From: Candidatus Accumulibacter conexus
GTDB taxonomy: Bacteria; Pseudomonadota; Gammaproteobacteria; Burkholderiales; Rhodocyclaceae
DNA length: 64,000 nt
Assembly: GCA_017592775.1 (NCBI GenBank)
Contig: JAGFNJ010000003.1
Coordinates: 107,610 to 171,609, forward strand
Direction: 5' to 3'
The position numbers and the translations under genes were made by a program. Positions 35,927 through 44,938 of the stretch are shown here, in pieces. Each line of letters opens with the position of its first letter. Position 1 is the first letter of the stretch. Under the pieces are notes generated by a model. The model was given only the letters and a program-made list of their open reading frames with translations. It was not told the DNA's origin and made no database searches.

Positions 35927-36727
35927 GTGAACCCTGGCGATGAAATGCGCAACTCCTCCGCGAACGGCCGGCTGTGGGGCGTGCGGGCCCGCGACTGGGC
36001 AGAGGTGCAGGAGGGGCAGTGCAGCGCTGCCTACGAGGCCGTGTTTGACGCGCTTTCACTCCGTCCGGGAAGCAGGTACTGCGATGTCGGTTGCGGCGCC
36101 GGAATGGCCGCCCTGCTCGCTGCGTGTCGCGGCGCCGAGGTTGCAGGCGTCGATGCCGCTGAAAGCCTTCTCGCAGTCGCCCGTGAACGCGTTGCGCTCG
36201 CGGATTTCCGCCTTGGCGACCTGGAACAACTGCCATTCGCAGACGGCAGCTTCGACTTCGTCACTGGCTTCAACGCCTTTCAGTTTGCCGCCAATCCGGT
36301 TGCCGCGCTCGTCGAAGCCAGGCGAGTCGCGAAACCGACTGGCCGGATCGTCGTCCTGACATGGGGCAACCCGCAAGGAATGGACGCGGCAGCACTGGTC
36401 ACGGCGCTGAAGCCACTCTTGCCGTCGCCACCGGTTGGCGCACCGGGGCCCTTTGCGCTGTCCGACGAGGGTGCCTTGACGACCTTTGCCGACTCTGCCG
36501 GCCTGACGGTGCTGAAGCTTTCACACGTGAACTGCGAGTGGCGTTACCGGGACCTGCACACCGCGCTGCGCGGACTGGGCTCGTCAGGCGTCGCAGCAAG
36601 GGCGGCGGAACACAGCAGCGGCGAGGCCGTCGATGCGGCGCATGCAGCGGCATTGGCGCCCTTCCGGTGCGATGACGGCAGCTATCGCCTGGGCGCCTCG
36701 TTCCGCTGGCTCCTCGCTGCCCCCTGA
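35927..36727 (+). CDS. Class I SAM-dependent methyltransferase
   Basis: A 266-residue methyltransferase (Methyltransf_11 type). Motif I CDVGCGAGMAALLAA (about residue 49), acidic residue after strand 2 in VAGVDAAESLL, LPFADGSFDFVTGFNAFQF (motif II-III) and RRVAKPTGRIVVLTW (post III). The substrate is not predictable. GTG 35927 is chosen because AAAAGGAG ends six bases upstream; the first ATG lies six codons later. High GC returns here, so this gene probably lies outside the island. Confidence 0.88.
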   Translation: MNPGDEMRNSSANGRLWGVRARDWAEVQEGQCSAAYEAVFDALSLRPGSRYCDVGCGAGMAALLAACRGAEVAGVDAAESLLAVARERVALADFRLGDLEQLPFADGSFDFVTGFNAFQFAANPVAALVEARRVAKPTGRIVVLTWGNPQGMDAAALVTALKPLLPSPPVGAPGPFALSDEGALTTFADSAGLTVLKLSHVNCEWRYRDLHTALRGLGSSGVAARAAEHSSGEAVDAAHAAALAPFRCDDGSYRLGASFRWLLAAP

Positions 36728-36743
36728 CGGAGACGGCCACCGC

Positions 36744-37850
36744 ATGCGCCGCCGCAGCTTCCTCGCCACTCCCCTGCTGTTGCCGAGCCTGAGGGGCACC
36801 GCGGCGGCCGCCACCGCCGTCGACTACCCAGCGGCAAAGGCCGGCATCGAGCTGGTCTTCCCGCGCGATCACGGCGCGCACCCGGACTTTCGCACCGAAT
36901 GGTGGTACGTGACCGGCGCCCTCGACGCGCCACTGCCTGACATCGGCTTCCAGTTCACCTTCTTCCGCAGCCGGCCGGGAATCGCCGAAGGCCTGCGCTC
37001 GCCGATCGCCGCACGCCAGATCGTCTTCGCGCACGCCGCCCTGACGATTCCCGGCAAGGGCCTGCAGCACGCCGAGCGCGCCGCCCGCGCCAACCTCGGC
37101 GCCCGCTTCGCCAGCCACGACCTGGACGTCCGCATCGGTGCCTGGCGGATGTTCCGGCAGGAGATCGGTGGCCGCGAATCGTTGCAGTTGCGCATGCAGG
37201 GTCCGCCGTTTTCCTGGGAGCTGTCGCTGAGCCCGTCGCAACCGCTGCTGCTGCAGGGCGATGCGGGCCATTCGCGCAAGGGACACGCGCCGGATTTGGC
37301 GAGCCACTACGTCAGTTGGCCGCAAATGCGGGTCGCCGGGACACTGCTGCGCCAGGGCCGGCGACAAGCGGTCGACGGCCGCGCCTGGTTCGACCACGAA
37401 TGGTCGACCGCGCTGCTCGGCGGTAGCGCCGTCGGCTGGGACTGGCTGGGAATCAACCTCGCCGATGGTGGCGCGCTGATGGCTTTCCGCATGCGTGACG
37501 CCGCCGGCGCGACGCTCTACGCGCACGCTGCCTGGCGCGATGCCGGCGGCCGCCTGCAGCAGTTCGCCAGCGAGCAGGTTCACTTCACGCCGTTGCGCCA
37601 CTGGCAATCGCCGCGCAACGGCGCCCGCTATCCGGTGGAGATCGAGGTCCGCTTCGGCGAGCACGGCATCCGCACGCGCCCGGTCGTCGACGACCAGGAG
37701 TTGTCGACCACCCTGCCGACGCCGGTAAGCTACTGGGAGGGCCTGGTGCACGTCGAAGGCAGCCTGAGCGGTCGCGGCTACCTCGAAATGACCGGCTATG
37801 CGGGTCGACTGCGCGTCGGCGGCGAAACCGGCGGCCGCCTGCCGGCCTGA
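36744..37850 (+). CDS. Exported lipocalin-like protein (CrtC/AttH family)
   Basis: A 368-residue protein with an N-terminal Arg-rich Tat-like signal (MRRRSFLATPLLLPSLRG). The body matches the AttH/carotenoid 1,2-hydratase (CrtC) lipocalin-like family: FPRDHGAHPDFRTEWWYVTG near the N-terminus, GFQFTFFRS, HYVSWPQMRV, GRAWFDHEWS, GWDWLGINL and a C-terminal SYWEGLVHVEGS. Many members are encoded beside ABC transporters; here none is. Absence of carotenoid genes nearby argues against a hydratase role. It starts 16 bp after the methyltransferase. Confidence 0.85.
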   Translation: MRRRSFLATPLLLPSLRGTAAAATAVDYPAAKAGIELVFPRDHGAHPDFRTEWWYVTGALDAPLPDIGFQFTFFRSRPGIAEGLRSPIAARQIVFAHAALTIPGKGLQHAERAARANLGARFASHDLDVRIGAWRMFRQEIGGRESLQLRMQGPPFSWELSLSPSQPLLLQGDAGHSRKGHAPDLASHYVSWPQMRVAGTLLRQGRRQAVDGRAWFDHEWSTALLGGSAVGWDWLGINLADGGALMAFRMRDAAGATLYAHAAWRDAGGRLQQFASEQVHFTPLRHWQSPRNGARYPVEIEVRFGEHGIRTRPVVDDQELSTTLPTPVSYWEGLVHVEGSLSGRGYLEMTGYAGRLRVGGETGGRLPA

Positions 37851-37871
37851 TGGACGCAGCGGCGCCGGCCG

Positions 37872-39398
37872 TCAGAGCCCGAGGAAGGCGCGAATCCTGT
37901 CCAGCATGCCGGTCTCGGGCTTCGTCCCACCCGGCGTCTCCGCGACGTAACGGTGCGAGAACTCGTTCATCTCCTGCTCGCGGCGCGCCAGGATGCCGGC
38001 GAACGCTTCAGCGATCGCCGGCCGCGACTGGATCAACTGCTGCACCGTCGCCTGGTCGAGACGATAGCAGACGAGGTCGCTGCGGGCGATGACCGTGTCG
38101 CGGCGCAGTTCGCCGGTGAGGACGCCGCGCTCGCCGAAGGTGCTGCCGGCCTCGATCGTGCGGAACAGCTGCCGCGGCTGCTCGGGAAACTGCAGCCACA
38201 CGTCCGCCTCGCCGGCGGTCAACAGATAGAGCCAGTGGGCGACGTCACCCTGCCGGTAGATCACGTCACCGCTGACGAAGGGGGCATGGATGAGGTGCGC
38301 GCTGATGGTCAGCAGTTCGTCCTCCTGCAGGCTGGAGAAGATCTCGAAGCGGCGCAGGTCGGCCAGCCGCCGTTCGCCTTCGCGCCGCTGGATCGACTTG
38401 CGATGGGCCTCGTTCTCCTTCGTCACCAGCAGCGACTGCTCCGGCACGGCCAGTTCCATGCCACCGCGCTGCAGGGCGGCGAGCAGGTGCACGCGCACCG
38501 CCGAGTCGGTCGGATCGTCGGCCTGCGGGTCGATCATCCAGTAGCGCAACGCATAGCGCGCGTAACCGGGACCGAACTCCATCAGGACGCACGATGGCCG
38601 GGGATCGTCGGCAACGTTCGGAATCTCGGCGACGCTGATCGCCGTCTCGACGGCAGCGATCACCTGCGTCGGCGGCGAATCGTAGGTGAGGTTGAACCAC
38701 ACCCAGCGCCGCCACGGCCAGCTCGCAACCTCCTCGCGGCCATAGACCGTGAAGCGGCCACGCATCAACTGGCTGTTGGGCACCACCACCACCTCGCCGT
38801 TGCGTGTCCGGATCGTCGTCTGCCGCCAGCGCACCTGCGCCACGCGACCGTTGACGTCGTCGATGCGGATCCAGTCGCCGGTACGCAGCGAATTGTCGAG
38901 CTGCAGTGCCACGCCGGCGAGGATGTTGCCCAGGGTATCCTGCATGGCGAACGCGAGCACGGCGGTGATCACCGCCGAAGTGGTCAGCAGGCTCGACGGA
39001 TCGAGGCCGACGAAGTGCAGCCGGGCGAGGATGAACACGCCGTACACCAGCAGGACGCTGATGTCCTCGGCGATGCGGGCGACGACGATGCCGACGCGCG
39101 GCAGGATCGCCCGGAAGACGAAGATCGCCAGCAGCCGGAACAGCGCCATTCCGGAACCGATGACGAAGATCTCGTGCAGCATCACCGCCAGCCGCGAGTA
39201 ATCGAGCGCTTCGAGCATGGCACCGACCAGCTGGCCGACCAGGCAGAGGAGGAAGACGACGAAGGTCGCCGCCACCCGCCGGCGTTCCTTGGCCAGCATT
39301 CGCAACGACAGCAGCGTCACGCCGACGGCAGCAACGATGACGTACTTCGTCTCCGGCAGCCAGAAGTAAGCCCAGATCTTCTGCAGCATCAGGTCCAT
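37872..39398 (-). CDS. MscS-family mechanosensitive channel with cyclic-nucleotide-binding domain
   Basis: A 508-residue inner-membrane protein. Four to five transmembrane helices (about 20-165) lead to the MscS pore helix and beta domain (AVITAVLAFAMQDTLGNILAGVALQLDNSLRTGDWI, about 140-180). The MscS C-terminal region follows, then a cNMP-binding domain (about 345-470) with FVSGDVIYRQGD and the phosphate-binding cassette GSTFGERGVLTGELRRDT. This is the bacterial cyclic-nucleotide-gated (bCNG) channel architecture, in which the ligand gates an MscS-like pore. The phosphate-binding cassette keeps the Gly-Glu and Arg residues. Confidence 0.92.
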   Translation of the reverse strand: MDLMLQKIWAYFWLPETKYVIVAAVGVTLLSLRMLAKERRRVAATFVVFLLCLVGQLVGAMLEALDYSRLAVMLHEIFVIGSGMALFRLLAIFVFRAILPRVGIVVARIAEDISVLLVYGVFILARLHFVGLDPSSLLTTSAVITAVLAFAMQDTLGNILAGVALQLDNSLRTGDWIRIDDVNGRVAQVRWRQTTIRTRNGEVVVVPNSQLMRGRFTVYGREEVASWPWRRWVWFNLTYDSPPTQVIAAVETAISVAEIPNVADDPRPSCVLMEFGPGYARYALRYWMIDPQADDPTDSAVRVHLLAALQRGGMELAVPEQSLLVTKENEAHRKSIQRREGERRLADLRRFEIFSSLQEDELLTISAHLIHAPFVSGDVIYRQGDVAHWLYLLTAGEADVWLQFPEQPRQLFRTIEAGSTFGERGVLTGELRRDTVIARSDLVCYRLDQATVQQLIQSRPAIAEAFAGILARREQEMNEFSHRYVAETPGGTKPETGMLDRIRAFLGL

Positions 39399-39481
39399 CG
39401 CGCATCACTCCATCGACCGGTCGCCACCCTGCCCCGTTTTCCCGGCCGCCATGGCCGGTGCAGTCAGCCGTCCGGGGAAAC

Positions 39482-40765
39482 TCACACCAGCCCGTCGAAG
39501 AGCTGCACCTCGACGACATCGCCGGCAGCGACCGGGCCGCGCTCGTGCCCGAGGACGATGAAGCAGTTCGCCTCGGCCATCGAGCGCAGGACCCCCGAGC
39601 CCTGGGCAGCGGCGGGCCGGACGCGCCAGCCGCCGGCGGTCTGGCTGAGGATGCCGCGCTGGTACTCGCTGCGTCCCGGCAGCTTCTTCAGGCTGTGCTC
39701 GCACACTGCCGGCAGCAGCGGCACCACGGGCAGCGGATCGGCGCCCATCAGCCGGTACAGGGCCTCGCGGACGAACTGGTAGAAGGTCACCATCACCGCC
39801 ACCGGATTTCCCGGCAGCCCGAACAGCCAGGCGCCGCGATCGGCATTGCCGGCGGCGGCACCGATACGGCCAAAGGCCAGCGGCCGCCCGGGCTTCATGG
39901 CGATCTTCCAGAACAGGACTTCGCCCAGCTCGGCCATCAGCGGCCTGACGAAATCCGCCTCGCCGACCGACACGCCACCGCTGGTGAGCACCACGTCGGC
40001 CGCCGCAGCCGCCTGGCGGAAGGTCTCGGCGAGCAGTGGCGGATCGTCGGCGACGACGCCCAGGTCGAGCAGATCGCAGCCCATCCGGCTGAGCATGCCG
40101 AACAGGGTGTAACGGTTGCTGTCGTAGACCGCGCCTTCGGCCAGTGGCGCGCCGATCGAGCACAGCTCGTCGCCGGTCGAGAAAAAGGCCACGCGCAGGC
40201 GTCGGAAGACGCTGACTTCGGCGAAACCGAGCGAAGCCATCAACCCCAGCTCGGCCGGCCGGATCAGCCGGCCGGCGGTCAGCGCCGGACGGCCGAGCGC
40301 CAGGTCCTCGCCCGCCAGGCGGATGTTCTGGCCCCGGCGCTGGCCGCCCGGGATGCCGACGCGCGCACCATCGACGCGGACGACTTCCTGCATCACGACG
40401 GCATCGCAGCCCGGCGGCGGCACCGCGCCGGTCATGATCCGGACGCACTCGCCGGCTGCCACCACGCCGGCGTACGGGCGGCCGGCCATGGCGGTGCCAA
40501 CGACGCGCAGCGACGTCTCGCCGGTGGCATCGAGGTCGGCGTGGCGCAGCGCGTAGCCATCCATCGCCGAGTTGTCGGCAGCGGGAACGTTGCACGGGGC
40601 GATCAGGTCACGGGCCAGCACGCGGCCGAGCGCGCTGCGCAGCGCGACGCGCTCGCAGGCCAGCCGCGGGCGCAACTGGTTGTGGATGAAAGCGCGCGCC
40701 TGGTCGACCGCGAGCGCGTCGGGATCGTGATCGTCGAGGCAACTGAAACGGGAGGAAAGGCTCAT
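39482..40765 (-). CDS. moeA: Molybdopterin molybdenumtransferase
   Basis: MoeA inserts molybdate into adenylated molybdopterin to give the molybdenum cofactor. The 427-residue length is typical. Motifs: DNSAMDGYALR near residue 65, FFSTGDEL, YDSNRYTLFGML, TSGGVSVGEADFVRPL (about 265), and the late PGNPVAVMVTF. It lies just downstream of moaA on the same strand (71 bp). Confidence 0.95.
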   Translation of the reverse strand: MSLSSRFSCLDDHDPDALAVDQARAFIHNQLRPRLACERVALRSALGRVLARDLIAPCNVPAADNSAMDGYALRHADLDATGETSLRVVGTAMAGRPYAGVVAAGECVRIMTGAVPPPGCDAVVMQEVVRVDGARVGIPGGQRRGQNIRLAGEDLALGRPALTAGRLIRPAELGLMASLGFAEVSVFRRLRVAFFSTGDELCSIGAPLAEGAVYDSNRYTLFGMLSRMGCDLLDLGVVADDPPLLAETFRQAAAAADVVLTSGGVSVGEADFVRPLMAELGEVLFWKIAMKPGRPLAFGRIGAAAGNADRGAWLFGLPGNPVAVMVTFYQFVREALYRLMGADPLPVVPLLPAVCEHSLKKLPGRSEYQRGILSQTAGGWRVRPAAAQGSGVLRSMAEANCFIVLGHERGPVAAGDVVEVQLFDGLV

Positions 40766-40836
40766 GGCAAGCTCACGGACGACTGACAGGATGGAGGCGC
40801 TGCAGCGCCGGCCGGCGATGATCCCGCTGCAACCGC

Positions 40837-41931
40837 TCAGCCGCCGGTCATCGACATGAAGCGCAGCACCTGCGGCGAGGCCATCTGGTTGCCGAAATCA
40901 TGCCCCCTCGCCTTGATTCCCATGCCGTCGATGATCGCCGCGCGCAGCGGCTCCTTGTCGAGCGGATGCGCCCGCAGGATCGGCAGCAGCGGCACGGCGC
41001 CGTTGCTGCCGAGGCAGGGGTAGAGTTCGCCGCGCGCGGTGATGCGGACGCGGTTGCACGTGTCGCAGAAGTTGTGACTGTGCGGCGAGATGAAGCCAAC
41101 GCGCGTCGGGCTGCCCGGAATCCGCCAGTAGCGCGCGGGGCCGCCACTGCTTTCGGCGGACGGCACGAGGACGTGGCGTGTCTGCAGTCGGGCCAGCGCC
41201 TCGTCGCTGCCGAAGAAGCGGTCGTCGCGCGCATGGCCGACGTCGCCCAGCGGCATCTGCTCGATGAACGAGATGTCGATTCCCCGCCCGACGGCGAAGT
41301 CGACGAGATCGATCAGTTCGTCGTCGTTCACGTTGCGGATCATCACCGTATTGATCTTCAGGCGATCGAAGCCGGCCGCCTGCGCCGCATCGAGGCCGCG
41401 CAGGACCTTCGCCAGGTCGCCGACGCGGGTGATCTGGCGGAAGCGCTCGGGCTGCAGGGTATCGAGGCTGATGTTGATCCGCCTGACACCGGCCGCCCGC
41501 AACTCCGGCGCAAAGCGTTCGAGCTGCGAGCCGTTGCTGGTCATCACCAGTTCGCGCAGACCCGGCAGGCGCGCGATCCGCTGCAGCAGCCAGACGACGT
41601 TGTGCCGCACCAGCGGTTCGCCGCCGGTGATCCGCACCTTGTTGACGCCGAGTTCGACGAAGGTACTGGCGACGCGCAGGCACTCCTCGAGCGTCAGCAC
41701 CTGCGCACGTGGCAGGAACTCCATCTCCTCGGCCATGCAGTAGTTGCAGCGGAAGTCGCAGCGGTCGGTGATCGACAGCCGGATGTAGCTCACCTGCCGC
41801 CCGTAGCGGTCGATGAGCGGCGCCGGCGATTGGCGCTGATCGGTCGCCAAGCGCTGCGGCGGCCGCAGAGTCGCATCGCCGCCGGCCGGCGGATCGGCAA
41901 CGTCGTCTGGCGGCAGTGATTCAATGCGCAT
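40837..41931 (-). CDS. moaA: GTP 3',8-cyclase
   Basis: MoaA is the radical-SAM enzyme that cyclises GTP in the first step of molybdenum-cofactor synthesis. It has an N-terminal 4Fe-4S cluster motif CDFRCNYC (Cys 58, 62, 65), GGEPLVR, and a C-terminal cluster in FCDTCNRVRITARGELYPC. It ends in the conserved Gly-Gly needed for activity. The 364-residue protein has a 40-residue N-terminal extension before the usual start, so a later start is possible. It is followed by moeA. Confidence 0.96.
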   Translation of the reverse strand: MRIESLPPDDVADPPAGGDATLRPPQRLATDQRQSPAPLIDRYGRQVSYIRLSITDRCDFRCNYCMAEEMEFLPRAQVLTLEECLRVASTFVELGVNKVRITGGEPLVRHNVVWLLQRIARLPGLRELVMTSNGSQLERFAPELRAAGVRRINISLDTLQPERFRQITRVGDLAKVLRGLDAAQAAGFDRLKINTVMIRNVNDDELIDLVDFAVGRGIDISFIEQMPLGDVGHARDDRFFGSDEALARLQTRHVLVPSAESSGGPARYWRIPGSPTRVGFISPHSHNFCDTCNRVRITARGELYPCLGSNGAVPLLPILRAHPLDKEPLRAAIIDGMGIKARGHDFGNQMASPQVLRFMSMTGG

Positions 41932-42043
41932 CGGCGAGACTCCCGCGGACGTGCCGTGGAGAAGAAAACGGTGGACACCGTGGCGGCGGATTATAGCCCA
42001 CTTCCGCCGGCCACTGCCCGCCGCGACGACCGCCGGCGGACGA

Positions 42044-42697
42044 TCACCGGCTCCATGCGGCGAACTCCTCGAAGGCAGCCAGGCGGCGCAGATCGTCGGG
42101 CCGATCGACATCCCACAACGGCGGCAGCTCGAGCCAGTGCAGCCCGGTGCCGGCCAGCCGCGTGCGCGTCTGCGCCATCACCCGCTCGCTGCCCCAGTCG
42201 ATGCCGGCAAACAGCGACGGCTGCGGCTGGCGCAGCCCGACGAGGACATAGCCGCCATCGTCGGCCGGGATGAAGACCGCGTCATGCCCGCCCGCCGCCT
42301 CGTCGCGCAACGCGGCGGCGGCGGCAAGCAGATCGGCCGGCTGCAGCGCCGGGCAGTCGCAGCCGATCAGCAGCAACGGACCGGCATGGGCGGCAAAGGC
42401 GGCCGCCATTCGCGCACCGAGATCGCCGGCTGCCTGCGACCGCAGTTCGACGCCGCAGCGCCGGTGCAGGGCACGGAAGAAGCGCTGCCGGGCATCCGGT
42501 GCCGCCCAGACGCAGACCCTGCCGATCGCCGCCTGCTGCGCGACCGCCAGCGCGCGCAGGGTCAGTCGGCGCTGCAGCCGCGCGGCGGCGACCGCGCCCA
42601 GCGCCGGAATCAGCCGCGTCTTCGTTGCGCCGGCCAGCGGCGCGCGACTGAAGACGGCGATCGCGACTTCTTCAGTGCTGCCGCGGCGAGTAGCCAT
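42044..42697 (-). CDS. TIGR04282-type glycosyltransferase (GT2-like, arsenosugar type)
   Basis: A 217-residue protein of the TIGR04282 (DUF2064) family: FSRAPLAGATKTRLIPALG at the N-terminus (nucleotide-binding loop), LLLIGCDCPALQP and DAVFIPADDGGYVLVGL as the metal/sugar region, and LFAGIDWGSERVMAQT. These proteins nearly always sit beside a TIGR04283 partner, as here. The family was named from arsenosugar clusters, but no arsenic gene is visible, so the product may be a different glycoconjugate. Its N-terminus overlaps the partner gene by 26 bp. Confidence 0.88.
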   Translation of the reverse strand: MATRRGSTEEVAIAVFSRAPLAGATKTRLIPALGAVAAARLQRRLTLRALAVAQQAAIGRVCVWAAPDARQRFFRALHRRCGVELRSQAAGDLGARMAAAFAAHAGPLLLIGCDCPALQPADLLAAAAALRDEAAGGHDAVFIPADDGGYVLVGLRQPQPSLFAGIDWGSERVMAQTRTRLAGTGLHWLELPPLWDVDRPDDLRRLAAFEEFAAWSR

Positions 42698-43445
42698 AGC
42701 GTACCGCCAGTCGCCGGGGATCGGCGCCGAAGAAATAGCTGGCGCGCAGACGCCACATCAGCAGGATCGTGCGCACGACGCCGTGCTTCTGCCAACGGCG
42801 CGCCGAGGTGCGCACCGGCTGGCGCAGGCACGCCGGCCGCCCCACCCGCTTGAGGCGCTTCGCCAAGGCGATGTCCTCCATCAGCGGCAGGTCGGGAAAG
42901 CCGCCAAGCCGCTCGAAGACCTCACGGCGAACGAAGATGGCCTGATCGCCGGTGGCGATTCCGGTCAGCCGCGAACGCCAGTTCATCATCCGCTCGACGA
43001 CGCGCAGCAACGGCTGTGGGCCATCGATGCGCACGTCGAAGCGGCCCCAGGCGGCGCCGGCTGCCAGCGCCGCGCGGATCAGCCCGGCAGCCGCCGGCGG
43101 CAGACCGGTGTCGGCATGCAGGAAGAGCAGCACCTCGCCCCGGCTGGCAGCAGCACCGGCGTTCATCTGCGCCGCCCGGCCGCGCACCGAGTCGAGTACC
43201 CGGTCCGCCAGTGCGCGCGCGAGCCGCGCGGTGCCGTCGGCACTGCCGCCGTCGACCACCAGCAGTTCCGCCCCCTGCCACCGCAGCGCAGCCAGCTCGC
43301 CCAGTTGCGCCGCGATCGTCGCCGCTTCGTCGAGCACCGGCACGATCACCGACAGCCACGGCTTCGCCTGCGGGGTGATCGCGGACGGCGGCGAGGCTGT
43401 CTGCTCGGCGCTCTCGGCAGTGTTCGGGACAGGCGGACAGGTCAT
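42672..43445 (-). CDS. TIGR04283-type family-2 glycosyltransferase
   Basis: A 257-residue GT2 enzyme. It has LSVIVPVLDEAATIAAQL, the VDGGSADGT motif, GRAAQMNAGAAASRGEVLLFLHADT (DxD-like HAD) and GDQAIFVRREVFERLGGFPDLPLMEDI (ED acceptor motif), typical of TIGR04283. Start 43445 is preferred to 43460 because GGAGG lies eight bases before it. It probably acts together with the overlapping TIGR04282 gene. Confidence 0.9.
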   Translation of the reverse strand: MTCPPVPNTAESAEQTASPPSAITPQAKPWLSVIVPVLDEAATIAAQLGELAALRWQGAELLVVDGGSADGTARLARALADRVLDSVRGRAAQMNAGAAASRGEVLLFLHADTGLPPAAAGLIRAALAAGAAWGRFDVRIDGPQPLLRVVERMMNWRSRLTGIATGDQAIFVRREVFERLGGFPDLPLMEDIALAKRLKRVGRPACLRQPVRTSARRWQKHGVVRTILLMWRLRASYFFGADPRRLAVRYGYSPRQH

Positions 43446-43729
43446 CGATGCATCCTCCATAGGCCGCATCTTAACGCAGCGTCGGCCGGCTGGACGGCGC
43501 CGGCCGAGCAGGCAACGAGATGCTGCGGCGACGGGCTCGCCCGCAGCCAGCCCGACGACCGGTGCCGCGGCACTGCCGCCAGCGGCGACGACCGCCAGCG
43601 CGCAGCGCCAAGGCACGCGGCGTGACATAAGCCCGCTCCGCGCGGCAGTGCTTCAGGGTATAGTGCGTCCTGTGGTCCGGCGACCGCTCCCTGACGAGTC
43701 GGTACCACCGCCCATCGCCGCGATGCCGA

Positions 43730-44560
43730 ATGATGAATTCCCCTGACCTTCCCAGCGCAGGCCTGCCAGACGCAGCCGGCATTCCATTCGCCGTGCCCGG
43801 CGCAGAACGGGTGCCCGATGACGCGTTCGGGCCTTGCCTGACGCTCGCCATCGGCAACGCCTGGCAGAGCTTCCGCTGGATTCCGCCCGGCCGCTTCCTG
43901 ATGGGATCGCCGGTCGACGAAGCAGAGCGGGGCAGTGCGGAAGTCCCGCACGAAGTGACGCTGAGCCGCGGCTTCTGGCTCGCCGACACTGCCTGCACGC
44001 AGGCACTGTGGATGGCGGTATGGCCGGTCAACCCGAGCCATTTTGCGGATGATGCGCGCAATCCGGTGGAAAACGTCGCCTGGCACGACGCGCAGCGCTT
44101 CATCGGCGAACTGAACCGCCGCCTGCCGGGCTTGCCGGCGCGCTTGCCCACCGAGACGGAATGGGAGTATGCCTGCCGCGCCGGGACGACGACGCCGTTT
44201 TCCTTCGGCACGACGGTTTCGACCGACCAGGTGAATTACCACGGCCGCTACCCCTACCCCGGCGGCGAACCGGGACCCTATCGCCAGCGCCCGCTGCCCG
44301 TCGGCTCGCTACCGCCCAACGCGTGGGGACTGTGCGAGATGCACGGCAACGTCTGGGAATGGTGTGAGGACTGGTACGCCGATTACCCGCAGGAACCACA
44401 GACCGATCCGCGCGGTCCGTCTTTCGGCAAGATGCGTGTCCTCCGCGGAGGCACCTGGAGCGACCCCGCACGCTACGCGCGCTCCGCCACCCGCAGCCGC
44501 ATCGAACCGGCCTATCGTCCGCGCAGCACCGGCTTCCGGCTCGTCCTTGGCGCGCGCTGA
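43730..44560 (+). CDS. Formylglycine-generating-enzyme/sulfatase-modifying-factor-like protein
   Basis: A 276-residue protein with an FGE/SUMF1 (C-lectin-like) domain. Motifs: WIPPGRFLMGSP at the beginning, PVENVAWHDAQRFI, LPTETEWEYACRAG, GLCEMHGNVWEWCEDW, RVLRGGTW and the final FRLVLG. True FGEs need two active-site cysteines late in the domain. Here the late region reads ATRSRIEPAYRPRSTGFRLV without Cys, so it is probably a binding or non-enzymatic paralogue. No sulfatase gene is nearby. Confidence 0.85.
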   Translation: MMNSPDLPSAGLPDAAGIPFAVPGAERVPDDAFGPCLTLAIGNAWQSFRWIPPGRFLMGSPVDEAERGSAEVPHEVTLSRGFWLADTACTQALWMAVWPVNPSHFADDARNPVENVAWHDAQRFIGELNRRLPGLPARLPTETEWEYACRAGTTTPFSFGTTVSTDQVNYHGRYPYPGGEPGPYRQRPLPVGSLPPNAWGLCEMHGNVWEWCEDWYADYPQEPQTDPRGPSFGKMRVLRGGTWSDPARYARSATRSRIEPAYRPRSTGFRLVLGAR

Positions 44561-44938
44561 GCAGTTGCCGACGAATCGTCGCCGGCGACCCCCAGCCGAC
44601 CGCGGGGTGCGGGCGAGCCACGGCGACTTGCCGGGCAGCGGGCGGCGGGGCGTGCCCGCGCCACCGCCGGTCGGCCCTGCGGACAATGCCTGCACGACCG
44701 CCGCCATCCCTGCCCGGGGGTGCCGGCCGGCCCCGCGGCGGCGATCCGTTGCCGACCACCCGCAGACGCTCCACACCCCGACTGCGCGGTACAATCGCCG
44801 CCACGGCAAGCAGGCAACGCGACGCCCGGACACGCGCAGCACCGCAGCGGCGGGGAACCGGCTGCCTGCGGCACGTGTCAATGGGCGAGTTCGACAGCGC
44901 TTCAGCAGACACCGAAACGGCACTGAAAGAAGAAACTG
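44561..44938. other. Leader region of the CheB-CheR-GGDEF-EAL gene
   Basis: About 380 bp without a convincing gene. A TACAAT hexamer at about 44790-44795 could be a -10 box for the downstream gene, but the -35 region is not recognisable. Confidence 0.3.

Noticed and set aside
37953-39782. Long plus-strand open frame opposite the MscS-cNMP gene
   Set aside because: Same reason; the product is Asp/His/Arg/Gln-rich without domains.
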